Shown here piece after piece: positions 1-5,949 of a DNA stretch of 14,781 nt. Origin of the DNA: an uncultured Bacilli bacterium (GTDB taxonomy: Bacteria > Bacillota_I > Bacilli_A > RF39 > UBA660); assembly GCA_947624915.1 (NCBI GenBank), contig CANQMF010000020.1, positions 1-14,781 on the forward strand, written 5' to 3'. The notes beneath the pieces are model-generated. The model saw nothing but the letters and a program-made list of their open reading frames with translations, did no database searches and was not told the origin of the DNA. Position 1 is the stretch's first letter, and the number at the start of each line of letters is the position of its first letter. The translations under genes and the position numbers were made by a program.

Positions 1-72
1 CCGTGGTGTAGCGGTTATCACGTCTGCCTGTCACGCAGAAGATCGCGAGTTCGATTCTCGTCGGAACCGCCA
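1..72 (+). tRNA. tRNA-Asp (anticodon GTC), 5' end cut by the window edge
   Basis: The anticodon arm reads CTGCCTGTCACGCAG, giving anticodon GTC. The T arm GCGAG-TTCGATT-CTCGT and 3' acceptor strand CGGAACC (62-68) are followed by discriminator G and an encoded CCA (70-72). The window opens on CCG, the last three bases of the 5' acceptor strand, so four bases are missing upstream. A tRNA-Phe gene follows five bases later, so this is the end of a tRNA cluster that extends out of the window. Confidence 0.95.
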
Positions 73-77
73 TTTAT

Positions 78-153
<76 letters not shown>

Positions 154-193
154 GTTATTGAATTAAACTCGACTTTTTAGAGTGTAATAAGAG

Positions 194-228
194 ACTACTG
201 TCATTGTTGATTTGAAAGTAGTTTTTTT
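194..228 (+). terminator. Possible Rho-independent terminator of the tRNA cluster
   Basis: ACTACT (194-199) pairs with AGTAGT (217-222) and is followed by a T run (223-227). The 17-base loop makes the hairpin weak, but it is the only terminator-like structure between tRNA-Phe and the SDR gene. Confidence 0.5.
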
Positions 229-294
229 GTTTTACTATTTTAAATATAAGAAATTATTTAGTTGAAATTCATATATTATATTTAGGAGGTATAT

Positions 295-1215
295 ATGAAT
301 TTTGATTATCATTTTGGGAATCAGTACTATAAGTATTATGATAAAACAGGTGTAAAAAGTGTTGAATATAAAATTATGGCCCCAGAGCAGGAACAATTAA
401 AGCAACCAGGACTGGAATATATAATGGAGCCAAGACCTATTTTTGATAACGTTAATTATAAAGGTAGTGGAAAATTAAAGGATAAGGTAGCTATTATAAC
501 AGGTGGGGACAGTGGATTAGGTAGAGCTGCTGCAATAGCTTTTGCCAAAGAAGGTGCCGATTTGGTCATTCCTTATTATGATGAGCATGAAGATGCCGAG
601 GAAACAAAAAAATATATTAATGATTTAGGTAGAGAGTGCTTGTTAATACCGACCAATATAACTAGTCACGAATGTTGTAAAGAAATTGTTCAAAAGACGA
701 TAGAACATTTTGGTAAGATTGATATACTAGTAAACAATGCTGGCGTACAATATCAACAGGATTTTTTGGATAATATTAGTGATGAACAATTTGATCAAAC
801 TATGAAAGTTAATGTATATGGCATGTTTTATTTGACTAAAGAGGTATTGCCATACTTAAAATCGGGAGCATCAATCATTAACCTCACTTCAGTAACTACT
901 TTTTATGGCGATCCACAATTGATAGATTATGTAACAACTAAAGGAGCAATTGTTGGATTTACGAGGGCTTTAGCTCGTAATTTAGCATTGAAAAATATTC
1001 GTGTTAATGCAATAGCCCCAGGCTTTTTTTGGACTCCGTTACAGCCATCTTGCTGGGTAAAGGAGAAAATTCCATCATTGGGATCAGATGCTGCTATGGC
1101 CCGTGGTGCGATGCCTTATGAATTGGCACCAACTTTTGTTTTTTTAGCATCTGATGATTCTAGTTATGTTACGGGTCAAGTTCTTCATAATAATGGTGGG
1201 CAAGTGATGGGATAA
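295..1215 (+). CDS. SDR family oxidoreductase (extended N-terminus, general-stress-protein-39 type)
   Basis: A cytoplasmic NAD(P)-dependent short-chain dehydrogenase/reductase of 306 residues. Residues 1-60 are an N-terminal extension ending in NYKGSGKLKDK, typical of the YdaD/YhxC-like subgroup. The Rossmann core follows: cofactor loop TGGDSGLG (69-76), NNAG (147-150), catalytic Ser199, Tyr212 and Lys216 in YVTTK, and the PG motif APGFFWTPL (241-249). The C-terminus GQVLHNNGGQVMG is the usual family ending. The ATG has a strong AGGAGGT site at 284-290. Family members are often stress-induced and their physiological substrate is commonly unknown, so no substrate is proposed. It lies between two tRNA clusters, and the next gene has its own promoter, so it is probably monocistronic. 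Confidence 0.93.
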   Translation: MNFDYHFGNQYYKYYDKTGVKSVEYKIMAPEQEQLKQPGLEYIMEPRPIFDNVNYKGSGKLKDKVAIITGGDSGLGRAAAIAFAKEGADLVIPYYDEHEDAEETKKYINDLGRECLLIPTNITSHECCKEIVQKTIEHFGKIDILVNNAGVQYQQDFLDNISDEQFDQTMKVNVYGMFYLTKEVLPYLKSGASIINLTSVTTFYGDPQLIDYVTTKGAIVGFTRALARNLALKNIRVNAIAPGFFWTPLQPSCWVKEKIPSLGSDAAMARGAMPYELAPTFVFLASDDSSYVTGQVLHNNGGQVMG

Positions 1216-1223
1216 ATTACAAC

Positions 1224-1252
1224 TTGTAAGTTAGTTAATAAAATGGTATATT
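1224..1252 (+). promoter_or_regulatory. Sigma-A-type promoter of the zinc-ribbon gene
   Basis: TTGTAA (1224-1229), a 17-base spacer and TATATT (1247-1252), with an extended -10 TGG just upstream. It starts transcription about 15 bases before the ATG at 1276. Confidence 0.6.
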
Positions 1253-1275
1253 AAATATGTAGTAGTGGTGGTTTT

Positions 1276-2184
1276 ATGAAATGTAAAAAATGTGGTTCAC
1301 AACTAAAAGATAGTTCAAATTTTTGCCGTTTTTGTGGTACAGCTGTAGTTCAGAAAGGACAATTAACAATACAATCTGAAAAAGAAGATGTATATAAAGG
1401 TAACGTGCAGAAAAATGAGTTAACTAATTCGTTAGAAGATGAAACATTAGCTCAGTCTAGGTTACAAGATGGCAAAACTTCGGACAAAAAAGTGACAATT
1501 GAGGATGATTCCCTTTTATCAGATGAGTTGTCAAATGATGAAAAAGGCTTGAACCATAGTAAAAAGTCATTTGTAACTGTTTTGCTTATTTTATTGCTAT
1601 TTATATCATTTGGCTTTTTGTATTATTTTTGGACTGTTATCGAAAATAATCATAAACAAATTAGTGAATTAAAAAAAGAAAATAGCAAATTGACTTCTAT
1701 ACAAGAAAAAAATGCATCTGAAAAAGAAACTGATAAATCGATAAGCCTATTTAATTTTGACGGTTATTTGATTGATAATGATGGTGACTATAGTGTTGAA
1801 GATGGTGCATATATTTTTTCGAAAGATGATTATACAATACAAATGTCTATTGATTCAACTGTAAAATATCAAGATATTAGTGAAAATCTTTCTAATTATA
1901 AAAAATATTTTACTGATTTGGCTTATCAAGTCAATAGTTATGGTACTAAGGTTGTTAATAGTAGAGAATTTATTGTGTATGAACTTTTGGATGCTGAGCA
2001 AAATTATATATTAGTTTCTTATGCCCAAATTAGTGAAGAGGAAACAGTAGGCTTTGTAGTTAAGTTTAAAGATAACAAAATTAATTACGATAGTTTGAGT
2101 GTACTAGATGATTTTATACATACGTTGAATAAAAGTGACCAAGGTTTGAACAATGTATTAGACATATTTATGGAACTACAATAA
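1276..2184 (+). CDS. Zinc-ribbon membrane protein with an extracytoplasmic C-terminal domain
   Basis: 302 residues. The N-terminus is a short zinc ribbon (CKKC at 3-6, CRFC at 17-20). An acidic, low-complexity linker (about 25-95) leads to one transmembrane helix (about 98-121). A short charged, coiled-coil-like segment (about 122-150) follows, then a C-terminal domain (about 157-302) predicted outside the cell. The architecture resembles the zinc_ribbon_2 membrane proteins common in Firmicutes (TcaA-like in layout), but I do not recognise the C-terminal domain and propose no function. The start has only a weak GTGGTGG ribosome site, but the cysteines right after it support it. It has its own promoter upstream and a tRNA promoter immediately downstream. 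Confidence 0.82.
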   Translation: MKCKKCGSQLKDSSNFCRFCGTAVVQKGQLTIQSEKEDVYKGNVQKNELTNSLEDETLAQSRLQDGKTSDKKVTIEDDSLLSDELSNDEKGLNHSKKSFVTVLLILLLFISFGFLYYFWTVIENNHKQISELKKENSKLTSIQEKNASEKETDKSISLFNFDGYLIDNDGDYSVEDGAYIFSKDDYTIQMSIDSTVKYQDISENLSNYKKYFTDLAYQVNSYGTKVVNSREFIVYELLDAEQNYILVSYAQISEEETVGFVVKFKDNKINYDSLSVLDDFIHTLNKSDQGLNNVLDIFMELQ

Positions 2185-2197
2185 TTACGAAAATCAC

Positions 2198-2226
2198 TTG
2201 CAAATGAAGAAAAAGTATGCTATAAT
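2198..2226 (+). promoter_or_regulatory. Strong promoter of the tRNA-Arg/tRNA-Pro operon
   Basis: TTGCAA (2198-2203), a 17-base spacer, an extended TGC and a perfect TATAAT (2221-2226). The tRNA begins 24 bases after the -10. The promoter starts 14 bases after the stop codon of the preceding gene. Confidence 0.85.
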
Positions 2227-2249
2227 CAATTTTGTATTGGTTAAAGCAC

Positions 2250-2326
2250 GCGCTCATAGCTCAATTGGATAGAGTGTTTGACTACGGATCAAAAGGTTGG
2301 GGGTTCGACTCCTCCTGGGCGCGCCA
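2250..2326 (+). tRNA. tRNA-Arg (anticodon ACG)
   Basis: Acceptor GCGCTCA (2250-2256) pairs with TGGGCGC (2316-2322), followed by G73 and an encoded CCA. The anticodon stem TTTGA/TCAAA encloses CTACGGA, giving ACG. In bacteria A34 of this tRNA is normally converted to inosine by TadA so that it reads CGU/CGC/CGA. Confidence 0.96.
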
Positions 2327-2331
2327 CTTTT

Positions 2332-2408
2332 CGGGAAATGGCTCAACTTGGTAGAGCACTTGGCTTGGGACCAAGGGGTTGCAGGTTCAAATCCTGTTTT
2401 CCCGACCA
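2332..2408 (+). tRNA. tRNA-Pro (anticodon TGG)
   Basis: Acceptor CGGGAAA (2332-2338) pairs perfectly with TTTCCCG (2398-2404), then A73 and an encoded CCA. The anticodon stem CTTGG/CCAAG encloses CTTGGGA, giving TGG. C1-G72 and A73 are the bacterial tRNA-Pro identity elements. It lies five bases after tRNA-Arg under the same promoter. Confidence 0.96.
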
Positions 2409-2418
2409 TTAGTTAGTT

Positions 2419-2442
2419 AAGGCTTGGTTAAGCCTTTTTTTG
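2419..2442 (+). terminator. Rho-independent terminator of the tRNA operon
   Basis: AAGGCTT (2419-2425), loop GGTT, then AAGCCTT (2430-2436), followed by T residues to 2441. It ends the transcript 10 bases after the tRNA-Pro CCA. Confidence 0.9.
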
Positions 2443-2448
2443 TTTTAT

Positions 2449-2466
2449 CCCCTTGTAACCCAAGCC
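2449..2466 (-). repeat. Inverted partial copy of the tRNA-Pro anticodon arm
   Basis: On the minus strand this reads GGCTTGGGTTACAAGGGG. The tRNA-Pro anticodon arm at 2362-2378 reads GGCTTGGGACCAAGGGG. The first eight bases are identical, and the last eight match at seven positions, with one extra base in the loop. The copy lies just past the tRNA terminator and upstream of the 3' end of the nuclease gene. It may be a remnant of recombination at the tRNA gene or chance; its inverted orientation does not fit a simple att duplication. Confidence 0.4.
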
Positions 2467-2520
2467 ATATGAGGTAACATAAATTGTAATTATTAATTTC
2501 CAAAAAGATTACTATTAACT

Positions 2521-3261
2521 CTAATAAATTTTATCATATAAACTAGTAATATTTTTTAAATCAATTTCAAACTTTGTGCCATGATCGTGGGTTTGTCCTT
2601 TACGGGGACCTTTTTTTATGGTACCAATTGTAAAGTTTACTTTTATGATACCATTGTTAATTAACTTTATAAAAGTATTAAAGTCCTTTAATTTGTAAAA
2701 AGTTATTCTTTTATATTTGTAAAACACTTGTTTATGTTCAAATTTTTTCTCAGCTTCAACAATTGCCAAGTAACTCAGTTTTCTTAACAATTTTTGTTTT
2801 AGCATATCAAAAGACCAAGATATATTATTGCAGATAAAATTACAATTTAAATCAATAACAAGTAAACGTATTACTTGACTTTGTTCATCTACTTTTAATT
2901 TAAATAAATAATGAGATCCAATTGGTGTAAAGTTAGTACTACCAACATTACCGTTAAAAACTAACGTTTCACTATGTATTTTATCTGGATAACCGAATTG
3001 GTCCCTAAGTTTTTGAATAGCGAACAATTCATCTCCGTCTGGTGTTGCACAAAAAAGTTTTATGCTTGTTGGACTAAATATGTTTTTGGTTTTAATTTCG
3101 ATTGAACCATAGTCTGGAAGTTCAAAACTTTCTTCAGGTTTATTAAGTAGTGTTTCAAATGTATAGCCAATACCTGTTGTTCCTCTTCTTAAACTTGGAA
3201 CCCAATTCATAGCTTTTATTCTTTCAAATTCCGTTTTTAATGATACCATATCATTAATCAA
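2521..3261 (-). CDS. MvaI/BcnI-family restriction endonuclease-like nuclease, no adjacent methyltransferase
   Basis: 246 residues with a PD-(D/E)XK nuclease core: GIGYTFETLL carrying Glu36, then LPDYGSIEIKTK with Asp50, Glu55 and Lys57. A C-terminal HDHGTKFEI segment (225-233) is typical of the MvaI/BcnI family, which is structurally related to the mismatch-repair nickase MutH. MvaI and BcnI are known as monomeric type II enzymes cutting CCWGG and CCSGG; the specificity here cannot be read. The start is TTG: GAGGTGAT (3267-3274 on the minus strand) lies 5 bases before it, while the first ATG (codon 5, 3249) would be 17 bases away. It reads in the same direction as proS but is separated from it by a terminator. 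No methyltransferase is present in the window. Confidence 0.82.
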   Translation of the reverse strand: MINDMVSLKTEFERIKAMNWVPSLRRGTTGIGYTFETLLNKPEESFELPDYGSIEIKTKNIFSPTSIKLFCATPDGDELFAIQKLRDQFGYPDKIHSETLVFNGNVGSTNFTPIGSHYLFKLKVDEQSQVIRLLVIDLNCNFICNNISWSFDMLKQKLLRKLSYLAIVEAEKKFEHKQVFYKYKRITFYKLKDFNTFIKLINNGIIKVNFTIGTIKKGPRKGQTHDHGTKFEIDLKNITSLYDKIY

Positions 3262-3319
3262 TTTTTATCACCTCAATATAATTATTATCGATTTATTAAA
3301 TATTTCCTTTTTACAACAT

Positions 3320-3347
3320 AAAAAAAGAAAATCTTAATAAGATTTTC
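3320..3347 (-). terminator. Terminator of proS, overlapping its stop codon
   Basis: A 9-bp perfect stem GAAAATCTT (3327-3335) / AAGATTTTC (3339-3347) with a 3-base loop. On the minus strand it is followed by seven T residues (3326-3320). The proS stop codon (3336-3334) lies at the loop/stem boundary, so the upstream arm also encodes the end of the protein. Confidence 0.85.
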
Positions 3348-4773
3348 CCCAATAAACCATTTCTTTGGCATCGTTGTTACAGCAGACACATTTGGTATTT
3401 ATTTGTTCCTGTTCAAAAGGAATGCAGCGACTTGTTGCACCTTCTGTTATTTCTTTTATTTTTTGTTCACATTCAGCATTGCCACACCACATAGCCTTAA
3501 CAAATCCAATTTTATTTGCAAATAGATTAACCATATCATCTAGATTGGTTGCCTGATATATATGTGCATCTAAAAACTTTTTTGCACGATCATACATATC
3601 TTGTTGCATATTTTCTAATATAATTGAAACTTGAGACTCTAGTTTATCTATACTAACATTTATCTTTGAGCGATCATCACGTCTTACAATTGTGACTTGA
3701 TTTTCTTCTATATCTTTTGGCCCAATTTCAATTCGTATAGGAATACCTTGTATTTCTTGTTCACTAAACTTCCAACCTGGGGTTTTATCAGAACTATCTA
3801 ATTTAGTACGTATACCTATTTTATTCATTAAGGATAGTATTTCTTGGGCCTTTTCTAGTACACCATCTTTATGTTGCGCAATTGGAATTATAACAGCCTG
3901 TATAGGGGCAATTCTTGGTGGTAAGACAAGACCACTATCATCGCCATGAACCATTATAATTGCTCCAATTATTCGTGTTGATAAGCCCCATGATGTTTCA
4001 TTTGGATATGTTAATTGATTATTTTGATCTAAAAATTTAATATTGTATGCTTTTGCAAATCCATCACCAAAAAAGTGACTAGTACCAGATTGTAAAGCTT
4101 TACCATCGTGCATCATAGCTTCAATTGTATATGTTTCTTCAGCTCCAGCAAATTTTTCTGTATCGGTCTTACGACCACATATTAGTGGAATTGCTAAGTC
4201 TTTTGTTACAAAGTCATAATAAGTTTTAAGCATCATTTGCGTTCTTTCTTTTGCTTCTTTAGCTGTAGCATGAAGGGTATGACCTTCTTGCCATAAAAAT
4301 TCCCTGGAACGTAAAAATGGCCTTGTTGTTTTCTCCCAACGTAAAACAGAATTCCATTGGTTATACAGTTTAGGCAAATCACGATAAGATTTTATGTCTT
4401 TTGACCAATGATCGCAAAATAAGGTCTCAGATGTTGGCCTAATACACAATCTTTCTTCTAACAATTCGTTTCCACCATGAGTGATCCAAGCAACTTCTGG
4501 TGCAAATCCTTGAACATGATCTTTTTCTTTCTGAAGAAGTGATTCAGGTATTAACATTGGTAAATATACGTTTTGTACGCCTGTGTCTTTAAACCTTTTA
4601 TCCAAATTGTTTTTTATATTTTCCCATAATGCAAAGCCGTTTGGTAAATAAATTAAGCATCCCTTTACTGTGGAATAATCGCATAATTTAGCTTCCTTCA
4701 CCACATCAGTATACCATTTAGCAAAGTCAACATCACGGGACGTAATGTTTTTTACAAGTTTTTCTTTTGCCAT
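3334..4773 (-). CDS. proS: Prolyl-tRNA synthetase, short archaeal/eukaryal-type (ProS type 3)
   Basis: A cytoplasmic class II aminoacyl-tRNA synthetase that charges tRNA-Pro with proline. The 479 residues match the usual length of type 3. Visible motifs are motif 1 around VYLPMLIP (69-76), RPTSET (112-117), motif 2 [15 protein letters not shown] (151-165), the proline pocket TSHFFG (231-236) and motif 3 around TSWGLSTR with HGDD (260-279). The anticodon-binding domain is at about 285-400, and a C-terminal zinc-type domain has Cys430, Cys435, Cys462 and Cys465. Only about 95 residues separate motifs 2 and 3, so the INS editing domain of long bacterial ProRS is absent. The start is supported by AGGAAGG six bases upstream. 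A cognate tRNA-Pro gene lies about 0.9 kb away. No T-box is seen in its leader. Confidence 0.97.
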   Translation of the reverse strand: MAKEKLVKNITSRDVDFAKWYTDVVKEAKLCDYSTVKGCLIYLPNGFALWENIKNNLDKRFKDTGVQNVYLPMLIPESLLQKEKDHVQGFAPEVAWITHGGNELLEERLCIRPTSETLFCDHWSKDIKSYRDLPKLYNQWNSVLRWEKTTRPFLRSREFLWQEGHTLHATAKEAKERTQMMLKTYYDFVTKDLAIPLICGRKTDTEKFAGAEETYTIEAMMHDGKALQSGTSHFFGDGFAKAYNIKFLDQNNQLTYPNETSWGLSTRIIGAIIMVHGDDSGLVLPPRIAPIQAVIIPIAQHKDGVLEKAQEILSLMNKIGIRTKLDSSDKTPGWKFSEQEIQGIPIRIEIGPKDIEENQVTIVRRDDRSKINVSIDKLESQVSIILENMQQDMYDRAKKFLDAHIYQATNLDDMVNLFANKIGFVKAMWCGNAECEQKIKEITEGATSRCIPFEQEQINTKCVCCNNDAKEMVYWGKSY

Positions 4774-4804
4774 AAATAACCTTCCTAACTTTCTAGTAAA
4801 ATAA

Positions 4805-4842
4805 AACGAGGAATATTTTATATTATTATTCCTTAATTCGTT
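4805..4842 (-). promoter_or_regulatory. Hairpin in the proS 5' leader
   Basis: AACGA-GGAATA (4805-4815) can pair with TATTCC (4827-4832) and TCGTT (4838-4842), leaving a five-base TTAAT bulge. It lies between the proposed proS promoter and the Shine-Dalgarno site, so it would be in the transcript. No terminator or known riboswitch core goes with it, so a regulatory role is only a possibility. Confidence 0.3.
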
Positions 4843-4845
4843 CTT

Positions 4846-4874
4846 AGTTTATCATATATAAGCATATAAGTCAA
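4846..4874 (-). promoter_or_regulatory. Probable proS promoter
   Basis: On the minus strand: TTGACT (4874-4869), a 17-base spacer, then TAAACT (4851-4846) preceded by an extended -10 TGA. This gives a leader of about 65 bases before the proS ATG at 4773. Confidence 0.55.
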
Positions 4875-5086
4875 AGAAAAAAAGTATTTTATGACTTGAC
4901 ACTTTTATAAGTGGTTCAATTACATTTTAAAAAGAAACAGCAAATAAAAGTAACGGCAAATAGTAATTTATTTGAAAATTAACTATAATTGGCGTTTACA
5001 TATGAAGCTTACTAACAAAAAAAAACATAGTATTGTAAAAGAAATTGTGCTATCATATTTACGGTTATCCCATTATATGATCTTAT
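4875..5086. other. Intergenic stretch upstream of proS, no confident gene
   Basis: About 210 AT-rich bases. It contains an imperfect inverted repeat at 4896-4919 (TTGACACTT, loop TTAT, AAGTG-GT-TCAA) whose left end doubles as a perfect TTGACA box on the + strand. A loose -10 candidate, TACATT, lies 19 bases on (4921-4926). A 28-codon + strand ORF (5002-5088) reads MKLTNKKKHSIVKEIVL and onward; it has no Shine-Dalgarno site and stops exactly where the following hairpin begins. A short + strand RNA ending at that hairpin is possible but unproven. Confidence 0.35.
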
Positions 5087-5136
5087 AAAAAATACATAGA
5101 AGAAATTTATTTTTTGATTTCTTCTATGTATTTTTT
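5087..5136 (-). terminator. Long terminator hairpin of the NUDIX gene, bidirectional in form
   Basis: A 20-bp perfect inverted repeat (5087-5106 with 5117-5136) around a 10-base loop. A run of six A at one end and six T at the other gives a U tract on either strand. The NUDIX stop codon (5109-5107) lies in the loop, so the upstream arm encodes the last residues of the protein. Confidence 0.85.
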
Positions 5137-5574
5137 AAATCTATTAATAAAATGTTTTTGATTAGGTATAATTACTTTTTCTGCATCTTTAATGCTGAAC
5201 CATTCGACCTTATTCATCTCTGGAAATGTTTCTTTTTTACCAGAACCCTTTGGAAATTCAATAGTAAATGTATTACTTTTAAAGTTGTGAATGTCTAGCT
5301 CTTGTTGTGTTGTAAACATATTAACTATTTTATGTTTGCTTACTTTTTTACTGCATAAATATTGTAATGATTGATTGATTATTTGGCCAGTTTCTTCTTC
5401 AAATTCCCTTTTGGCGCAATCAATGGCTGATTCCTTTTTTTTATATTCTCCTTTAGGAATTGACCATGCCCCTTCATCAATATTTTCCCAATATGGACCG
5501 CCCATATGGGCTAAAAAAACACAATAATTATTGTCATTTTCTTTGTAAACAAGAATACCGGAACTTCTTTTCAT
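5107..5574 (-). CDS. NUDIX hydrolase (COG4119-like)
   Basis: 155 residues, one NUDIX domain. The NUDIX box at residues 42-64 fits G-x5-E-x7-REFxEExG fully (GEYKKKE, then REFEEETG), with the metal-binding glutamates present. The preceding AHMGGPYWENIDEGAWSIPKGE and the later FPEMNKVEWFSIKDA fit the COG4119 group of predicted NTP pyrophosphohydrolases. Enzymes of this superfamily hydrolyse nucleoside diphosphates linked to another group; the substrate cannot be read from sequence. The start is set by AGAGGTG five bases before the ATG. The gene is divergent from an HD-type dGTPase-like gene across a shared palindromic promoter region. Confidence 0.93.
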   Translation of the reverse strand: MKRSSGILVYKENDNNYCVFLAHMGGPYWENIDEGAWSIPKGEYKKKESAIDCAKREFEEETGQIINQSLQYLCSKKVSKHKIVNMFTTQQELDIHNFKSNTFTIEFPKGSGKKETFPEMNKVEWFSIKDAEKVIIPNQKHFINRFKKYIEEIKK

Positions 5575-5614
5575 TGGTTCACCTCTCTAATTTAAAATTA
5601 CACTTTTATTTTAA

Positions 5615-5639
5615 TTTTGTCAAATGGTCGTTGACAAAA
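5615..5639. promoter_or_regulatory. Palindrome spanning two divergent -35 elements
   Basis: TTTTGTCAA (5615-5623), 7 bases, TTGACAAAA (5631-5639): perfect 9-bp arms. Each arm holds a TTGACA, one on each strand, so the -35 boxes of the NUDIX promoter (minus) and the HD-gene promoter (plus) are mirror images. It may be a shared operator. On the minus side no good -10 is seen; the best candidates are TAATTT at 17 bases or TGTAAT at 15. Confidence 0.5.
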
Positions 5640-5659
5640 AAATATAATATACATATAAT
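5631..5659 (+). promoter_or_regulatory. Perfect consensus sigma-A promoter upstream of the HD hydrolase
   Basis: TTGACA (5631-5636), exactly 17 bases, TATAAT (5654-5659): a full match to the consensus. Transcription would start near 5666, giving an unusually long leader of about 265 bases before the HD hydrolase ATG. Confidence 0.85.
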
Positions 5660-5746
5660 CAAGTAAATGAATAATTATTTTTATGTTAATATCAATTAGA
5701 AATTTAATTAAATACATTTTATGGGGTTTACGAAAATATGCTATTC

Positions 5747-5833
5747 ATGTGTAATTGAGAAGGTAAAGCTAAATAATTGATTAAGTTGTCGTCTTTCCTA
5801 AATTTAGCTGTAAAGGTGGTAGCACTTACACAT
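5747..5833 (+). ncRNA. Structured leader RNA with a T-box-like core, class unassigned
   Basis: An outer stem ATGTGTAA (5747-5754) / TTACACAT (5826-5833) encloses an inner stem AGCTAAAT (5767-5774) / ATTTAGCT (5802-5809), both perfect 8-bp helices. Between the 3' strands lies AAGGTGGTAGCAC (5813-5825), which resembles the T-box antiterminator core (AGGGTGGNACCGCG) but departs from it at the ACC part. AGGTAAAG (5761-5768) could instead pair with CTTTCCT (5793-5799), so alternative folds exist. No terminator hairpin with a T run follows and no Stem I is recognisable, so I do not call it a T-box. Confidence 0.4.
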
Positions 5834-5892
5834 ATCGATTGAATTATTATAAATCAGTTTAGTTTTAAAATATGGAGAAAGGAGTTTCTGAT

Positions 5893-5949
5893 TTGTGCAA
5901 AGATACACAATTAGATTATGTGATATTATATGGAAGAAGAAATAATTAA
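5893..5949 (+). CDS. Possible small leader ORF overlapping the HD hydrolase start
   Basis: AAAGGAG (5878-5884) is the best ribosome site in the region. It lies eight bases before a TTG that opens an 18-codon frame, LCKDTQLDYVILYGRRNN, ending at TAA 5947-5949. The same frame is open from an ATG at 5872 (25 codons), which has no ribosome site. It overlaps the HD gene start (5930) by 20 bases in a different frame. The HD gene itself lacks a clear Shine-Dalgarno site, so this ORF may couple translation. It may also be chance. Confidence 0.35.
   Translation: MCKDTQLDYVILYGRRNN

Noticed and set aside
2450..2466. attL/attR site of an integrated element at tRNA-Pro
   Set aside because: The tRNA-like copy is inverted, short and imperfect, and no integrase gene is present; left as an unexplained repeat.
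3247..3249. ATG start (codon 5) for the nuclease gene
   Set aside because: The GAGGTGAT site is 17 bases from this ATG but 5 bases from the TTG at 3261.
3365..3556. 63-codon + strand ORF opposite proS
   Set aside because: It lies fully inside the well-supported proS frame and has no family features; a shadow of that gene.
5460..5666. 68-codon + strand ORF across the NUDIX start and promoter
   Set aside because: It overlaps the NUDIX gene and the divergent promoter and has no ribosome site.
5813..5825. Full T-box riboswitch call
   Set aside because: No Stem I, no complementary 3' antiterminator strand, no terminator with a T run, and the downstream gene is not amino-acid related; kept only as T-box-like.
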